DNA of 64,000 nt from NCBI GenBank assembly GCA_022600955.1, contig JAHZJK010000024.1:395655-459654 (forward strand), in the 5' to 3' direction. Positions within the stretch are counted from its first letter, which is position 1; the number at the start of each line of letters is the position of its first letter. The position numbers were made by a program, and so were the translations under genes. The notes beneath the pieces were generated by a model that did not search any database, was not told the origin of the DNA, and was given only the letters and a program-made list of their open reading frames with translations. This document shows, in pieces, positions 17,268 to 26,664 of this stretch. Origin of the DNA: Gammaproteobacteria bacterium (GTDB lineage: Bacteria > Pseudomonadota > Gammaproteobacteria > Steroidobacterales > Woeseiaceae).

Positions 17268-17818
17268 TCACCGGGCAGGCTGCTTAGCAAGCGCCGGAAT
17301 GCCGCTTCTACCTCGAGCTCGAACACCGGGTCCTTGATGTGCAGATATTGCTCAATGTCGACCTTGGTTTCCTTGTCATCGAGCATCTCGTCGACACGCT
17401 TGAAGAGGTCACTTTCTTCCCACTGCATATGATTTCGCAGGCGTTGCACGTAGTTTTCGCAGTCCGCAACAAAGTGTTCACGACGTACTGCCGCGCCGGC
17501 AACAATGGCTTCGACGTCGTCGCGCAGCCGGCCGCCAAGTACGGCGATATCGCGATGGTCTTGTGGTACATCGTCCAGGCCGGCAGCGAGGTCCGGCCGT
17601 TGCGCTTTTAGTTCCGCATAGACGACATCTTCTTTGGGGTGATGCACGGCGTCAGGGTAGATCGTCATGTAACGCATGATTTCGTCGACCAGCTCGAAAT
17701 CAGGGTCATCGCCATCTCGGGCTGCGCTTACTGTATTGGCCAGGACGTCGAGAACAATCGCCATATTACGATGGTCTTCGCGTAGTTCACTGAGTAACTG
17801 TCGTGTGTCTGAGGACAT
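17264..17818 (-). CDS. Hemerythrin domain-containing protein
   Basis: This 184-residue helical protein has the hemerythrin-like di-iron ligand pattern: His in LREDHRNMAIVL, the pair HHPKEDVVY, His in PQDHRDIAVLG, and the closing HMQWEESDLF. It probably binds oxygen or NO, or acts in iron or redox homeostasis; no function is proven for this group. The ATG at 17816-17818 is chosen over a TTG nine codons upstream. It has no strong ribosome site. Its stop overlaps the end of the outer-membrane barrel gene by four bases (convergent), and a terminator hairpin of the next operon lies upstream of it. Confidence 0.88.
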   Translation of the reverse strand: MSSDTRQLLSELREDHRNMAIVLDVLANTVSAARDGDDPDFELVDEIMRYMTIYPDAVHHPKEDVVYAELKAQRPDLAAGLDDVPQDHRDIAVLGGRLRDDVEAIVAGAAVRREHFVADCENYVQRLRNHMQWEESDLFKRVDEMLDDKETKVDIEQYLHIKDPVFELEVEAAFRRLLSSLPGD

Positions 17819-17890
17819 GACAACAGCGTGCCGCAGTTGCCGCAAACACTCTATTGTGAGTTTCCCCTATGAATTCGCATATCGCAGCCG

Positions 17891-17922
17891 CAAAAAAAAC
17901 GGCTTCACTCGCGTGAAGCCGT
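17891..17922 (-). terminator. Rho-independent terminator
   Basis: A perfect 10-bp stem (ACGGCTTCAC / GTGAAGCCGT, loop TCGC) is followed on the minus strand by a run of eight T. It lies after the DUF937 gene and should end the Kbp-DUF937 transcript. Confidence 0.9.
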
Positions 17923-17957
17923 CTTGTTCAGTCGATTGAGACCGGCGTCAGCAAGTG

Positions 17958-18431
17958 CTAGAAGAATTTCCTCGCCATGCTGAGTATGTCGCCCAAACCG
18001 CTACTTTGCTGTCCAGCCGATGTTTTCTTGTTCATCGCACCCATCGCGAGTGTTGCCAGCAATGGCAGCGCTTTCTTTACCAGGCCAGCGTCGATACCGG
18101 TTTCTTTTTCGGCATCGGCGGCGACCTGGCGGCTGACGTCCTTGCTGCCGAAAATATGGCCAAGAATCTTGTTGCCGTCGCTGCGGGTGTCTGCAGAGCC
18201 CATCAGGTCGGGTCGATCGATGTAGCGATCATGTCCGCCTGACTCAAGTGCGCGTTTGAGGCTCGACAGGCCATCAGCACTGCCCGTGCCTTTGGTCAGT
18301 CCTTTCATCAACGATGGGGCCAGCGCAGAAATAAGCTTGCCGGTGTCATCGGAGCCGAGGCCGACCGCGCTGGCCAGCTGGCCTATACTGTCGTTGCCGC
18401 CTGCGGATTTGAGAATATCCATTAAGTCCAT
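17958..18431 (-). CDS. DUF937 domain-containing protein
   Basis: This 157-residue protein fits DUF937, recognised by MDLMDILKSAGGNDSIGQLA followed by SALAPSLMKGLTKGTGS. It has many Gly and Ala and helical repeats, is soluble, and carries no signal. The function is unknown; the domain recurs in bacteria with varied neighbours. It is 12 bp downstream of the Kbp-like gene and shares its operon, and a strong terminator follows it. Confidence 0.85.
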   Translation of the reverse strand: MDLMDILKSAGGNDSIGQLASAVGLGSDDTGKLISALAPSLMKGLTKGTGSADGLSSLKRALESGGHDRYIDRPDLMGSADTRSDGNKILGHIFGSKDVSRQVAADAEKETGIDAGLVKKALPLLATLAMGAMNKKTSAGQQSSGLGDILSMARKFF

Positions 18432-18443
18432 GTTGATTTTTCC

Positions 18444-18890
18444 TTAGTCCATCGGGATGCGGATTTTCTGGCCCGGGTAGATCTTGTTCGGGTCTGAAAT
18501 AATCTCGCTGTTAGCTTCAAAAATTTTCATGTACTTGGAGGCGCTGCCATAGAACTTCTTGGCAATGCCGCCGAGTGTATCGCCACTGACGATCTCGTAA
18601 ATTTCGGCCTTTTCTTCGGGCTCTTCGGGTTTCGGCTCAGGCGCACGCAGATCGTCGGCTACGACTTTTTCGACACCCTGGATATTGCCCGCAATCAATA
18701 TAGCCTGGTCGCGCAAGGCGGGTGTGGAACAATCGCCGCAAATGGTTGCTACACCGTCGTCAAACTCAACTTCCAGGTTGCTGAGCCCGTGTGTTTTGAC
18801 CTCGAGGTGCTGCTTGATGTTATCTGCCGCTTCCGAGTCGGTATTGAATACCTGGCGACCGACGTCTTTTACAAAATCGAATAATCCCAT
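18444..18890 (-). CDS. kbp: BON and LysM domain protein (YgaU/Kbp-like)
   Basis: This 148-residue protein matches E. coli YgaU/Kbp (149 residues) in size and order. A BON domain (about residues 22-85, with GVATICGDCSTPALRDQAI) is followed by a linker rich in Glu and Pro and a C-terminal LysM domain (about 95-148, YEIVSGDTLGGIAKKFYGSA). E. coli Kbp binds K+ and is induced under osmotic stress. No signal peptide is seen, as in YgaU. The ATG at 18888-18890 follows GGAGA; an ATG 12 bp upstream is less likely. The symbol is by homology of architecture only. Confidence 0.85.
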   Translation of the reverse strand: MGLFDFVKDVGRQVFNTDSEAADNIKQHLEVKTHGLSNLEVEFDDGVATICGDCSTPALRDQAILIAGNIQGVEKVVADDLRAPEPKPEEPEEKAEIYEIVSGDTLGGIAKKFYGSASKYMKIFEANSEIISDPNKIYPGQKIRIPMD

Positions 18891-19019
18891 TTCTGTCTCC
18901 ATCTGTTTTAGTTCTTCCGGCGTTGCCGGTGCTGCTGAAGCGTATTGACGCCGGACGTGACCTTTTAGTCACATGATCGGTCTGTATACTTCTAGTTATT
19001 GCTTCAACGGGATAGCCTA

Positions 19020-20555
19020 ATGCGTAACACCAATTTTTGCCTGATTATTTTATTGTTATTTCTGACCGCTTGCTCAGTTAATCCGGTCACAGGCAAACGC
19101 GAGCTCGTCATGGTCTCAAGTGCCCAGGAAATATCGATGGGCAAGCAGAATTACGCGCCCATGCAGCAGTCACAGGGCGGAAAATACGATGTAGACCCTC
19201 AGCTCACATCGTATGTTCAGCGCGTTGGCAATGAGGTTGCGGCCCAAAGTGGCGTTAGTCTGCCGTACGAATTTGTTGTCCTGAACAATTCCGTACCCAA
19301 CGCATGGGCCTTGCCGGGCGGCAAAATTGCGATTAACCGGGGTCTGCTGGTCGAGCTCGAGTCAGAAGCGGAACTTGCCGCGGTGCTGGGCCACGAGGCG
19401 GTCCACGCTGCTGCCCGCCATACAGCAAAGCAAATGACCCGCGGGAACCTGATGCAAGGTCTCGTTGTGGCAACGGCCGTGGCGACGAGTGACAGCGACT
19501 ACGGCAACATGGCGATCGGCGGCGCGACACTTCTCGCGCAATTGGGGCTTAGCAAGTACGGGCGAAACGCAGAGCTTGAGTCGGACTATTACGGCATGCA
19601 ATACATGTCCAAGGCCGGTTACGACCCACAGGGGGCCGTGCAACTACAGGAAACCTTCGTACGTCTTTCCGAGGGGCGTCGCTCCGATTTCATCAGCGGC
19701 CTTTTCGCGAGCCACCCGCCGTCCGTGGACCGGGTCAGGGCGAATCGGCAGACTGCGGCGGCCCTGCCGGCTGGCGGTCAGCGCGGTCATGAGGAGTATC
19801 AGCAGGCTATTCGCAAAACCATGCAGAACATGCCAGCGTATGAGGCTTACGACGAGGGTCGTAAAGCGCTGTCGGAAAAAAAGGTAGATGAAGCACTCAG
19901 CCTCGCGAACAAGGCACTGAACCTGTACAACGACGAGGCGCACTTTCACGCACTGCGTGGTGACATTCGCCTGGTCGCTGACAAATACGACATGGCAATC
20001 ACTAACTACAATCGCGCTATCAATCGGCGGGATGACTTCTTCTATTATCATTTGCAGCGCGGGCTTGCGCGCAAAGAGCTCGGACAAACGGATGCGGCGA
20101 TTGTTGACCTCAACAAGAGCCTGGAATTCATGCCGACCGCATCGGCACATTACGCGCTGGCAGGAATTGCGGAGCAACGTGGAGATACTGCTGCAGCGAT
20201 CGGACACTACAAGGTTGTTGCGAGGACAAGCAGCAGTTATTCGAAAGCAGCGACAGTCGCGTTGGCGAAGCTGGACTTACCCAGCAACCCCGGCGCCTAT
20301 ATTCCGCGTGCCTGTGCTCCCGATGCGAACGGCAATCTCGTGGTGTCCGTGCGCAATGACACCGGTGTGCAGGTCTCCAGCGTCGTGGTGGCAGTAAGCT
20401 ATACGGACAGTAGCGGTCGCAGCGCTCTGAAACGACACGCGATTCGTGGTCAGATTCCGCCGGGCCAGATAGCCAGCGTAAATACCGGCCTTGGTCCATA
20501 CACCGCCGGCGGAAATTGCCCGGTAGAAGTTGTGTCAGCTCGCGTCGCCGAGTAG
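19020..20555 (+). CDS. M48 family metalloprotease lipoprotein with TPR region (BepA/LoiP-like)
   Basis: This 511-residue protein starts with a lipoprotein signal (LILLLFLTAC at about residues 8-17), followed by SVNPVTGKRELVMVS, a block typical of periplasmic M48 proteases. The catalytic HEAVHAAARHT (HExxH) and the third zinc ligand in ELESDYYGMQYM are present, so it should be active. Residues about 270-420 hold TPR repeats for protein contacts, and the C-terminus has a small beta domain. BepA and LoiP assist outer-membrane protein quality control. The ATG at 19020 is used; a TTG at 18999 would extend before the signal. Confidence 0.92.
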   Translation: MRNTNFCLIILLLFLTACSVNPVTGKRELVMVSSAQEISMGKQNYAPMQQSQGGKYDVDPQLTSYVQRVGNEVAAQSGVSLPYEFVVLNNSVPNAWALPGGKIAINRGLLVELESEAELAAVLGHEAVHAAARHTAKQMTRGNLMQGLVVATAVATSDSDYGNMAIGGATLLAQLGLSKYGRNAELESDYYGMQYMSKAGYDPQGAVQLQETFVRLSEGRRSDFISGLFASHPPSVDRVRANRQTAAALPAGGQRGHEEYQQAIRKTMQNMPAYEAYDEGRKALSEKKVDEALSLANKALNLYNDEAHFHALRGDIRLVADKYDMAITNYNRAINRRDDFFYYHLQRGLARKELGQTDAAIVDLNKSLEFMPTASAHYALAGIAEQRGDTAAAIGHYKVVARTSSSYSKAATVALAKLDLPSNPGAYIPRACAPDANGNLVVSVRNDTGVQVSSVVVAVSYTDSSGRSALKRHAIRGQIPPGQIASVNTGLGPYTAGGNCPVEVVSARVAE

Positions 20556-20647
20556 ATCCCGCAATAGCAGCCGCAGGTAGTCAGGCCGGCGATGGAAACG
20601 TCAGTTACAATGGCGTGTCGATTCGTGACTAATGCGGAGTCCAGTCC

Positions 20648-21376
20648 TTGAGCAAATTGCGCTACACAATTCCAAACAGCTTCACGGCGTTGAGCCTGTT
20701 GCTCGGTGTCGCATCGATCATGACGGCGCAACTGGGCGACCTCGAACTGGCCGCCTGGCTTATCGTGTGGTGTGGCCTGCTGGACGTCATGGATGGCCTG
20801 TCTGCTCGTCTGTTGAAAGCGACCTCTGATTTCGGCGCCGAGTTTGACTCGATGGCAGATCTCGTTTCGTTTGGCGTAGCGCCCGCTGTGCTGGTGTTGC
20901 ATGCCGGCCTTGAGGTCGGCCAGATCGAATACGAAAGCCCGCAATTTTATGTGCTGTTTGCCGCCGTCGCAGTATTTGTCCTCGCTGGTGCCATGCGACT
21001 TGCTCGTTTCAATCTCGTTTCGGAGCAGCCCAGCGGAGGCTGGTTTGCCGGAGTGCCTATTACGGCCGCCGGTGGTGGCCTGGTGTCCTCTTTCATCCTC
21101 GTTTTGATCTATCACGGTGATATCGCCGCGTCTTTGCCGCTACACCTGCATTTGCCAGTGCTGATGTTCGTACTCACGCTGCTGATGATTTCGCGACTGC
21201 GATTCCCGAAGGCTGTGAAGCGAAACAGCCTGTTCATAAACATTTCGCAGGGAATCATTATTGCGGGTGTGTATTACTGCGGCATAACGCGCTCGTTTCC
21301 TGAGTACTTGCTGGGCGTCGGCGTTTTCATGCTGATAGCGGGTATTATTGCCGGCCGGATTACGCGTCCGGACTAG
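20648..21376 (+). CDS. pssA: CDP-diacylglycerol-serine O-phosphatidyltransferase
   Basis: This 242-residue membrane enzyme makes phosphatidylserine from CDP-diacylglycerol and serine, the precursor of phosphatidylethanolamine. The CDP-alcohol phosphatidyltransferase motif D-G-x2-A-R-x8-G-x3-D-x3-D is complete (DGLSARLLKATSDFGAEFDS followed by MAD). About seven hydrophobic segments are visible. It uses a TTG start with GGAG nine bases upstream. It is followed after 37 bp by a class III aminotransferase related to AGXT2L, which may act on related phospho-amines (see findings). Confidence 0.92.
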   Translation: MSKLRYTIPNSFTALSLLLGVASIMTAQLGDLELAAWLIVWCGLLDVMDGLSARLLKATSDFGAEFDSMADLVSFGVAPAVLVLHAGLEVGQIEYESPQFYVLFAAVAVFVLAGAMRLARFNLVSEQPSGGWFAGVPITAAGGGLVSSFILVLIYHGDIAASLPLHLHLPVLMFVLTLLMISRLRFPKAVKRNSLFINISQGIIIAGVYYCGITRSFPEYLLGVGVFMLIAGIIAGRITRPD

Positions 21377-21413
21377 GAATTCTTCTACTCTTGCTGCGAG
21401 CCGGGGGCCAAGC

Positions 21414-22697
21414 ATGTCCGCAACCACTGACCTTCTGAAGCGGCGCGAAGCGCTGTTGGGACCGGCTTATCGCCTGTTCTATGAACAGCCTGTGCATCTC
21501 GTTCGTGGTGAGGGCGTGCATCTGTACGATGCAGATGGCCATCAATACCTCGACATGTACAACAATGTGCCGCACGTCGGGCATTGTCATCCGCGCGTCG
21601 TGGCGGCATTGACAGAGCAAATCGCTACGCTGAATACGCACACCCGCTATTTGCATCACACCGTGATCGACTACGCCGAAAGACTGACAGGCAAGCTGCC
21701 AGAGGAACTCGATACTGCGATGTTCACGTGTACCGGTACCGAGGCAAACGAACTCGCGCTGCGGATTGCGCGAACGGTAACGGGTGGTACCGGTATCGTT
21801 GTCGTGGATCATGCCTATCATGGCAACTCGCAGGCAATTGCTGAAATCTCACCGTGCGGAGACATGACTGCGGAGCTGCCCGAGTTCGTCAAGGTCGCGT
21901 CGATTCCGAACACCTATAGCGGTGAATACCGGGGTGCTGACGCGGCAGGACTTTACGCTCGTTCAATCGCTGCCGCGGTCGAAGATCTGCACGCAGCGGG
22001 CATACAGCTGGCTGCGGTCGTGCTGGACACGATTGTTTCCGGACCGGGCGTCGTTGAGCCGCCCGATGGTTACCTGGCCGAGGTGGCGAAGATCGCACGA
22101 TCCGCGGGCGGTCTGTTCATTGCGGATGAAGTGCAGCCAGGATTTGGCCGAACCGGACGACATTTTTGGGGCTTTGAAAGCGATAGTTTCATTCCCGATA
22201 TCGTGACGATGGGCAAACCCATGGGCAACGGCCATCCGATGGCTGCCGTTGTGACGCGCGCAGACATTCTAAAGTCGTTCGCGAAAGACGTTCGGTACTT
22301 CAACACGTTTGGTGGCAATCCGGTTTCCTGTGCGGCTGGCATGGCGGTGCTGGATGTACTTGAAGACGAAGACCTGCAGGCAAACGCATTGCGCCAGGGC
22401 GAATACCTCAAGGCAGGGTTGATGGCGCTTGCGGACGAGTTTGAGATCCTGGGTGACATTCGTGGGCACGGCTTGTTCCTGGCGGTTGAGCTGGTGGCGG
22501 ACCGGAATTCGCGGGCGCCTGCAACAGAGTCGACTGAGAGGCTCGTAAACGACCTGAAGACGCGCCGGGTGCTGACCGGGTCAATAGGGCCGTACAGTAA
22601 TATTCTGAAGTTCCGGCCACCGATGGTGTTTTCACAGCGAGACGGTGACCGCTTCCTCGATGTTTTTGCGGCCGCATTGGCAAATCTGAACAGCTAA
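21414..22697 (+). CDS. Class III aminotransferase (AGXT2/AGXT2L-like)
   Basis: This 427-residue PLP enzyme has the aminotransferase class III signature: the PLP lysine in TMGKPMGNGHPMAAV, the aspartate of LFIADEVQPGFGRTGR, and the GTEANELALR and YHGNSQ blocks. The KPMGNGHP plus FNTFGGNPVSCAAGMAVLDV pattern is typical of the AGXT2 group, which includes beta-aminoisobutyrate/beta-alanine:pyruvate aminotransferase and ethanolamine-phosphate phospho-lyase. It lies just downstream of pssA. Given the pyrimidine-catabolic operon in this window, a beta-alanine aminotransferase role is possible; the true substrate is not fixed by sequence. Confidence 0.88.
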   Translation: MSATTDLLKRREALLGPAYRLFYEQPVHLVRGEGVHLYDADGHQYLDMYNNVPHVGHCHPRVVAALTEQIATLNTHTRYLHHTVIDYAERLTGKLPEELDTAMFTCTGTEANELALRIARTVTGGTGIVVVDHAYHGNSQAIAEISPCGDMTAELPEFVKVASIPNTYSGEYRGADAAGLYARSIAAAVEDLHAAGIQLAAVVLDTIVSGPGVVEPPDGYLAEVAKIARSAGGLFIADEVQPGFGRTGRHFWGFESDSFIPDIVTMGKPMGNGHPMAAVVTRADILKSFAKDVRYFNTFGGNPVSCAAGMAVLDVLEDEDLQANALRQGEYLKAGLMALADEFEILGDIRGHGLFLAVELVADRNSRAPATESTERLVNDLKTRRVLTGSIGPYSNILKFRPPMVFSQRDGDRFLDVFAAALANLNS

Positions 22698-22734
22698 GGC
22701 TTATAGTAACGGCCTGCAATTTCAGGGGTCCAGT

Positions 22735-25161
22735 ATGTTCGGTCGCATTTTCGCGGCGCTCGCCAGCGTCGTTCTCATCCTTCCTTCATCCAGCGTCGCC
22801 AGTGACATCGACCTGCAGAGCTACCAGCATATTGATGGTTTCGTTGACTTGTACTGGGACGCAGGCAGCGGCCGATTACTGATGCGGCTCGACGCGCTCG
22901 ATACACCCTTTATTTACCAGGCATCATTACCACGAGGCGTTGGCTCCAACGACATCGGGCTGGATCGTGGTCAGCTTGGGGATACCAAGGTCGTACGTTT
23001 TCTGCAAAGTGGGCCAAAGGTACTGCTGCTGGAAGACAATCTCGCGTACCGGGCTGACAGCGACAATCAGGATGAGCGAGATGCGATTCGTGACAGTTTC
23101 GCGAGCTCGGTAATCTGGGGCTTCGTGGACCTGGATCCTGCCAACGATTCAGTGGTCGTCGACGCTACTGAGTTTTTCGTGCGGGATGCGCATGGTGTCA
23201 GCGGGGTACTCAGCGACCGGGCAGAGGGCGCCTATGCCGTAGATGCGAGTCGTTCGGCAGTATTCATGGAGCGGACACGTGGTTTCCCCGACAATACTGA
23301 GGTTGAAGCGATTGTGACGTTTACGGGCGTACCGACCGGACAATTTCTGCCGAGCGTGACGCCAGACGCAGAAACTTTCAGCGTGCACATACACCATTCT
23401 TTTATTCGGTTGCCCGACAACAACTATGAACCGTTGCCATACGACCCGCGTGCCGGCGTTATAGGGCTAAGCTATGACAGCAGCGGATTCTCCAACTACG
23501 CGACACCGATCGGCGAAAATATCGCAGTCGATTACGGGCGACGTCACAGGCTGAAGAAGAAGGACCCGACGGCTGAGTTCAGCGAAGCTGTAGAGCCCAT
23601 TATTTACTACCTGGATCGAGGTGCTCCTGAGCCGGTGCGCTCAGCGTTGCTCGAAGGCGCGAGCTGGTGGAACCAGGCGTACGAGGCAGCCGGCTACAAG
23701 GATGCATTCCAGGTAAAAATGCTGCCGGAAGATGCGGACCCGATGGACGTTCGCTACAACGTCATTCAGTGGGTACATCGATCCACACGCGGCTGGTCCT
23801 ACGGCTCTTCGATTCTTGACCCACGCACAGGAGAAATACTGAAAGGTCATGTCACGCTGGGTTCCCTGCGCGTTCGGCAGGACTACCTGATCGCCGAAGG
23901 TCTGCTGGCACCGTACGCGGATGGCGCTGTGCCCGACGACATGCTGGAGATGTCGCTTGCGCGAATACGACAGCTTTCTGCACACGAGGTTGGACATACC
24001 ATCGGCTTCGAGCACAACTTCGCCGCGAGCACGCAAGACCGCTCTTCGGTTATGGACTACCCGGTACCACTGATCAGGATCAGAGATGACGGCTCTTTTG
24101 ACCTCAGTGAGGCATATGGAGACGGGATCGGAAGCTGGGACATCCGCACAGTATTGTATGCCTACCAGGATTTCCCGCCCGGCGTCGATGCGAACGCGGA
24201 GCGCGCGCGTATCGTTGCCGAGACGATCGCAGCTGGATTCAAGTATGTGGCCGATACAGATGCACGCTCGGCATCGACAGCACACCCGGACGGCAATTTG
24301 TGGGACAACGGTAAGGACGCTCTCGAAGAACTCGCTCATCTGCGACGTGTGCGTGGATTGGCGCTGGAGAACTTCTCGGAGCGCACGATTCGGCCCGGAC
24401 GACCGCTGGCGCAGATTGAGGAGGTATTGGTGCCCGTCTACCTGTTACACCGTTTTCAGATCGAAGCGGTCGGGAAGCTGATTGGCGGGCAATATTTTGA
24501 CTACAATTTGCGCGGCGACGGTCAACCGCTACCAACGAAGGTTGCAGCCGAACGTCAGGTTGCGGCAATAGACGCTTTACTGGCGACGCTGGACCCTGCA
24601 TTCCTGCGCTTATCTGATGAGTTGCTTGCCAGTATTCCTCCGCGGGTCCCGAACAACCCGAAGTCGAGAGAGACCTTTCGCGCTGCGACCGGCGTTACTT
24701 TCGACGGCCTCGCGCCTGCCGCAAGTTCTGTCGCATTGACGCTGAATGTCCTGCTTGAGCCACGACGTGCTGCGCGTATGGTGCGAGGCGATGCACCAGG
24801 ATTTGCAAGCGTAACGACCGGCCTCATGGATTCGAGCTGGTATGCCCGCCAGGCGGGTGGCATGACCGGGCTTATTCAGCGCCAAACCAACATGCAGGTC
24901 CTGTACGGGCTGCTAGGGCTTGCGTACGACGCCAGCGCGGACAACGAGGTGCGGGCACTTGCGCTGGAAACTGTCCGGGAGCTGGAAAACTGGTTGTCAC
25001 GGCAGTCGAGCAGGGAAATCGCATGGCGCGCACACTATGCGTTTGCCAGGTCGGAGATCGAACGTCTGCGGCACGACCCAACGCAGATTGAGTCACTCAC
25101 GCCCCTGACGATTCCGCCCGGTTCGCCGATCGGTTCTTTCGCCCCCGACACGCTCCAGTAA
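22735..25161 (+). CDS. Zinc-dependent metalloprotease (DUF5117/DUF4953-type), secreted
   Basis: This 808-residue secreted protein begins with a signal peptide ending about residue 22 (PSSSVASDI). The metal-site motif HEVGHTIGFEHNF is a zincin HExxHxxGxxH, so the fold is metzincin-like. Upstream blocks (GVGSNDIGLDRGQ, YAVDASRS, VDATEFFVRD) match the DUF5117/DUF5118 N-terminal part of large secreted zinc proteases common in Bacteroidota and marine gammaproteobacteria. The ATG follows AGGGG. The gene is 11 bp upstream of a Na+/solute symporter gene, suggesting peptide breakdown coupled to uptake. Confidence 0.9.
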   Translation: MFGRIFAALASVVLILPSSSVASDIDLQSYQHIDGFVDLYWDAGSGRLLMRLDALDTPFIYQASLPRGVGSNDIGLDRGQLGDTKVVRFLQSGPKVLLLEDNLAYRADSDNQDERDAIRDSFASSVIWGFVDLDPANDSVVVDATEFFVRDAHGVSGVLSDRAEGAYAVDASRSAVFMERTRGFPDNTEVEAIVTFTGVPTGQFLPSVTPDAETFSVHIHHSFIRLPDNNYEPLPYDPRAGVIGLSYDSSGFSNYATPIGENIAVDYGRRHRLKKKDPTAEFSEAVEPIIYYLDRGAPEPVRSALLEGASWWNQAYEAAGYKDAFQVKMLPEDADPMDVRYNVIQWVHRSTRGWSYGSSILDPRTGEILKGHVTLGSLRVRQDYLIAEGLLAPYADGAVPDDMLEMSLARIRQLSAHEVGHTIGFEHNFAASTQDRSSVMDYPVPLIRIRDDGSFDLSEAYGDGIGSWDIRTVLYAYQDFPPGVDANAERARIVAETIAAGFKYVADTDARSASTAHPDGNLWDNGKDALEELAHLRRVRGLALENFSERTIRPGRPLAQIEEVLVPVYLLHRFQIEAVGKLIGGQYFDYNLRGDGQPLPTKVAAERQVAAIDALLATLDPAFLRLSDELLASIPPRVPNNPKSRETFRAATGVTFDGLAPAASSVALTLNVLLEPRRAARMVRGDAPGFASVTTGLMDSSWYARQAGGMTGLIQRQTNMQVLYGLLGLAYDASADNEVRALALETVRELENWLSRQSSREIAWRAHYAFARSEIERLRHDPTQIESLTPLTIPPGSPIGSFAPDTLQ

Positions 25162-25172
25162 GAGGCCGCCCA

Positions 25173-26594
25173 ATGTCCACGACAGTCACAGTGCTCATCG
25201 TCTATCTCGGCATACTCGCCGCGCTCGCCCTGTGGAGCCGCCGTGAGACGCACTCGTTGTCTGGCTACTACCTGGCGGGCAAGAAACTGCCGTATTGGGT
25301 TGTAGCATTCAGTACCAATGCCACCGGGGAAAGTGGCTGGTTGTTGCTGGGCCTGTCAGGTATGGGCTATGCGGTTGGCATGCAGGCCTATTGGGTCGTC
25401 GTTGGCGAAGTAATCGGCATCTTCGCGTCCTGGTGGCTCATTTCAAGACGCCTGAAAAAACTTTCTGACGATACAGACTCTATTACGGTGCCCGACGTGC
25501 TTGCGGCGAAGTTTGAGGACAAGTGGCACCTGATTCGCGGCATCGCGGTCGCGATTATTCTTGTCATGGTAACCACCTATGTGACAGCGCAGATGGTTGC
25601 GACCGGCAAGGCCTTCAGCGGTTACCTCAATATGGACTACAGGACCGGTGTGATTGTCGGCTCCGTATTTATCATTGGCTATACTTTCATCGGCGGCTAC
25701 AAGGCAGTCTCATATACGGATGTTGTGCAGGGTGTGCTGATGTTGCTGGGTTTGATCGCCGTACCCGCTGCAGCGGTGTACGCATCCGGTGGCTGGGGCG
25801 AAATGCAAAACAATCTTGCATTGCAGAGTCCTGCACTGGTCGATATGTTTGCGGTGTCCGGCAACGCCAGACCCTTGTGGATAGCGATAGCGAGTTTCGT
25901 TGCAATCGGTTTACCGCTCATGGGCGTACCTCAGCTATTGGTACGATTCATGTCTGCCCGCGACGATACCGAGATCAAGAAGGCGCGCATTGTTTCCGTG
26001 GTTGTACTGTTTGTATTTACAGCGGGTGCAGTGACCGCGGGGGTCGCGGGACGCGCTCTGTTCCCGGGGCTGGATGATGCCGAGACGATTTTTCCGGTTC
26101 TATCCAATCAACTGTTTCCGGAAATTATCTCCGGTCTGCTGTTGGTCGTAGTGTTGTCAGCGATCATGTCAACAGTCGACTCCCTGCTATTGCTCGCGTC
26201 GTCCTCCGTGGTGCGCGACACCTACCAGAAGATAATTGGCACCGGTAAAAGTGACGAAACACTGTCCAACTACGGCAAGTACGTCACTGTCGTAATCGGG
26301 ATCATCGCGGTGGTGCTTGGCATTCAGGAGCCGCGTGTCATTTTTGATTTTGTCCTGGCTTCCTGGTCGGGCCTCGGTTCTGCGTTTGGTCCGGTAATGG
26401 TCGGAATTCTTCACTACAGGCGCATCACCTGGATGGGCGTCGTGGCGGGCATGCTGGGCGGCTTTCTTGCCAGCGTCGTCTGGTTGACCTGGTTCAAGGC
26501 GGACTACTTTGGCCTGTACGAGGCGATTCCTGGCTTCCTGGCTGGCGCAGTACTGACTTACGGGGTGAGCTGGCTCACCAGCAGAAAAAATTGA
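25173..26594 (+). CDS. Sodium/solute symporter (PutP-like)
   Basis: This 473-residue membrane protein of the SSS family has about 13 hydrophobic segments. Early residues LGILAALALWSRRETHSLSG and the characteristic GYYLAGKKLPYWVVAFS and WLLLGLSGMGYAVG correspond to the substrate and sodium site of PutP-type transporters. The last span is followed by a short tail. It probably takes up proline or another amino acid with Na+; the substrate is inferred. The gene follows the zinc protease by 11 bp and is probably co-transcribed. Confidence 0.9.
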   Translation: MSTTVTVLIVYLGILAALALWSRRETHSLSGYYLAGKKLPYWVVAFSTNATGESGWLLLGLSGMGYAVGMQAYWVVVGEVIGIFASWWLISRRLKKLSDDTDSITVPDVLAAKFEDKWHLIRGIAVAIILVMVTTYVTAQMVATGKAFSGYLNMDYRTGVIVGSVFIIGYTFIGGYKAVSYTDVVQGVLMLLGLIAVPAAAVYASGGWGEMQNNLALQSPALVDMFAVSGNARPLWIAIASFVAIGLPLMGVPQLLVRFMSARDDTEIKKARIVSVVVLFVFTAGAVTAGVAGRALFPGLDDAETIFPVLSNQLFPEIISGLLLVVVLSAIMSTVDSLLLLASSSVVRDTYQKIIGTGKSDETLSNYGKYVTVVIGIIAVVLGIQEPRVIFDFVLASWSGLGSAFGPVMVGILHYRRITWMGVVAGMLGGFLASVVWLTWFKADYFGLYEAIPGFLAGAVLTYGVSWLTSRKN

Positions 26595-26664
26595 TACCAA
26601 AATGTAACCAATTGCGGCGCATCCCCCTATAAGAGGTTAAGACATTCACTTCTGGGGTTTTTTG

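Noticed and set aside
23641..24339. 232-residue open frame antisense to the zinc protease
   Set aside because: It lies across the protease's HExxH region on the opposite strand and shows no family pattern.
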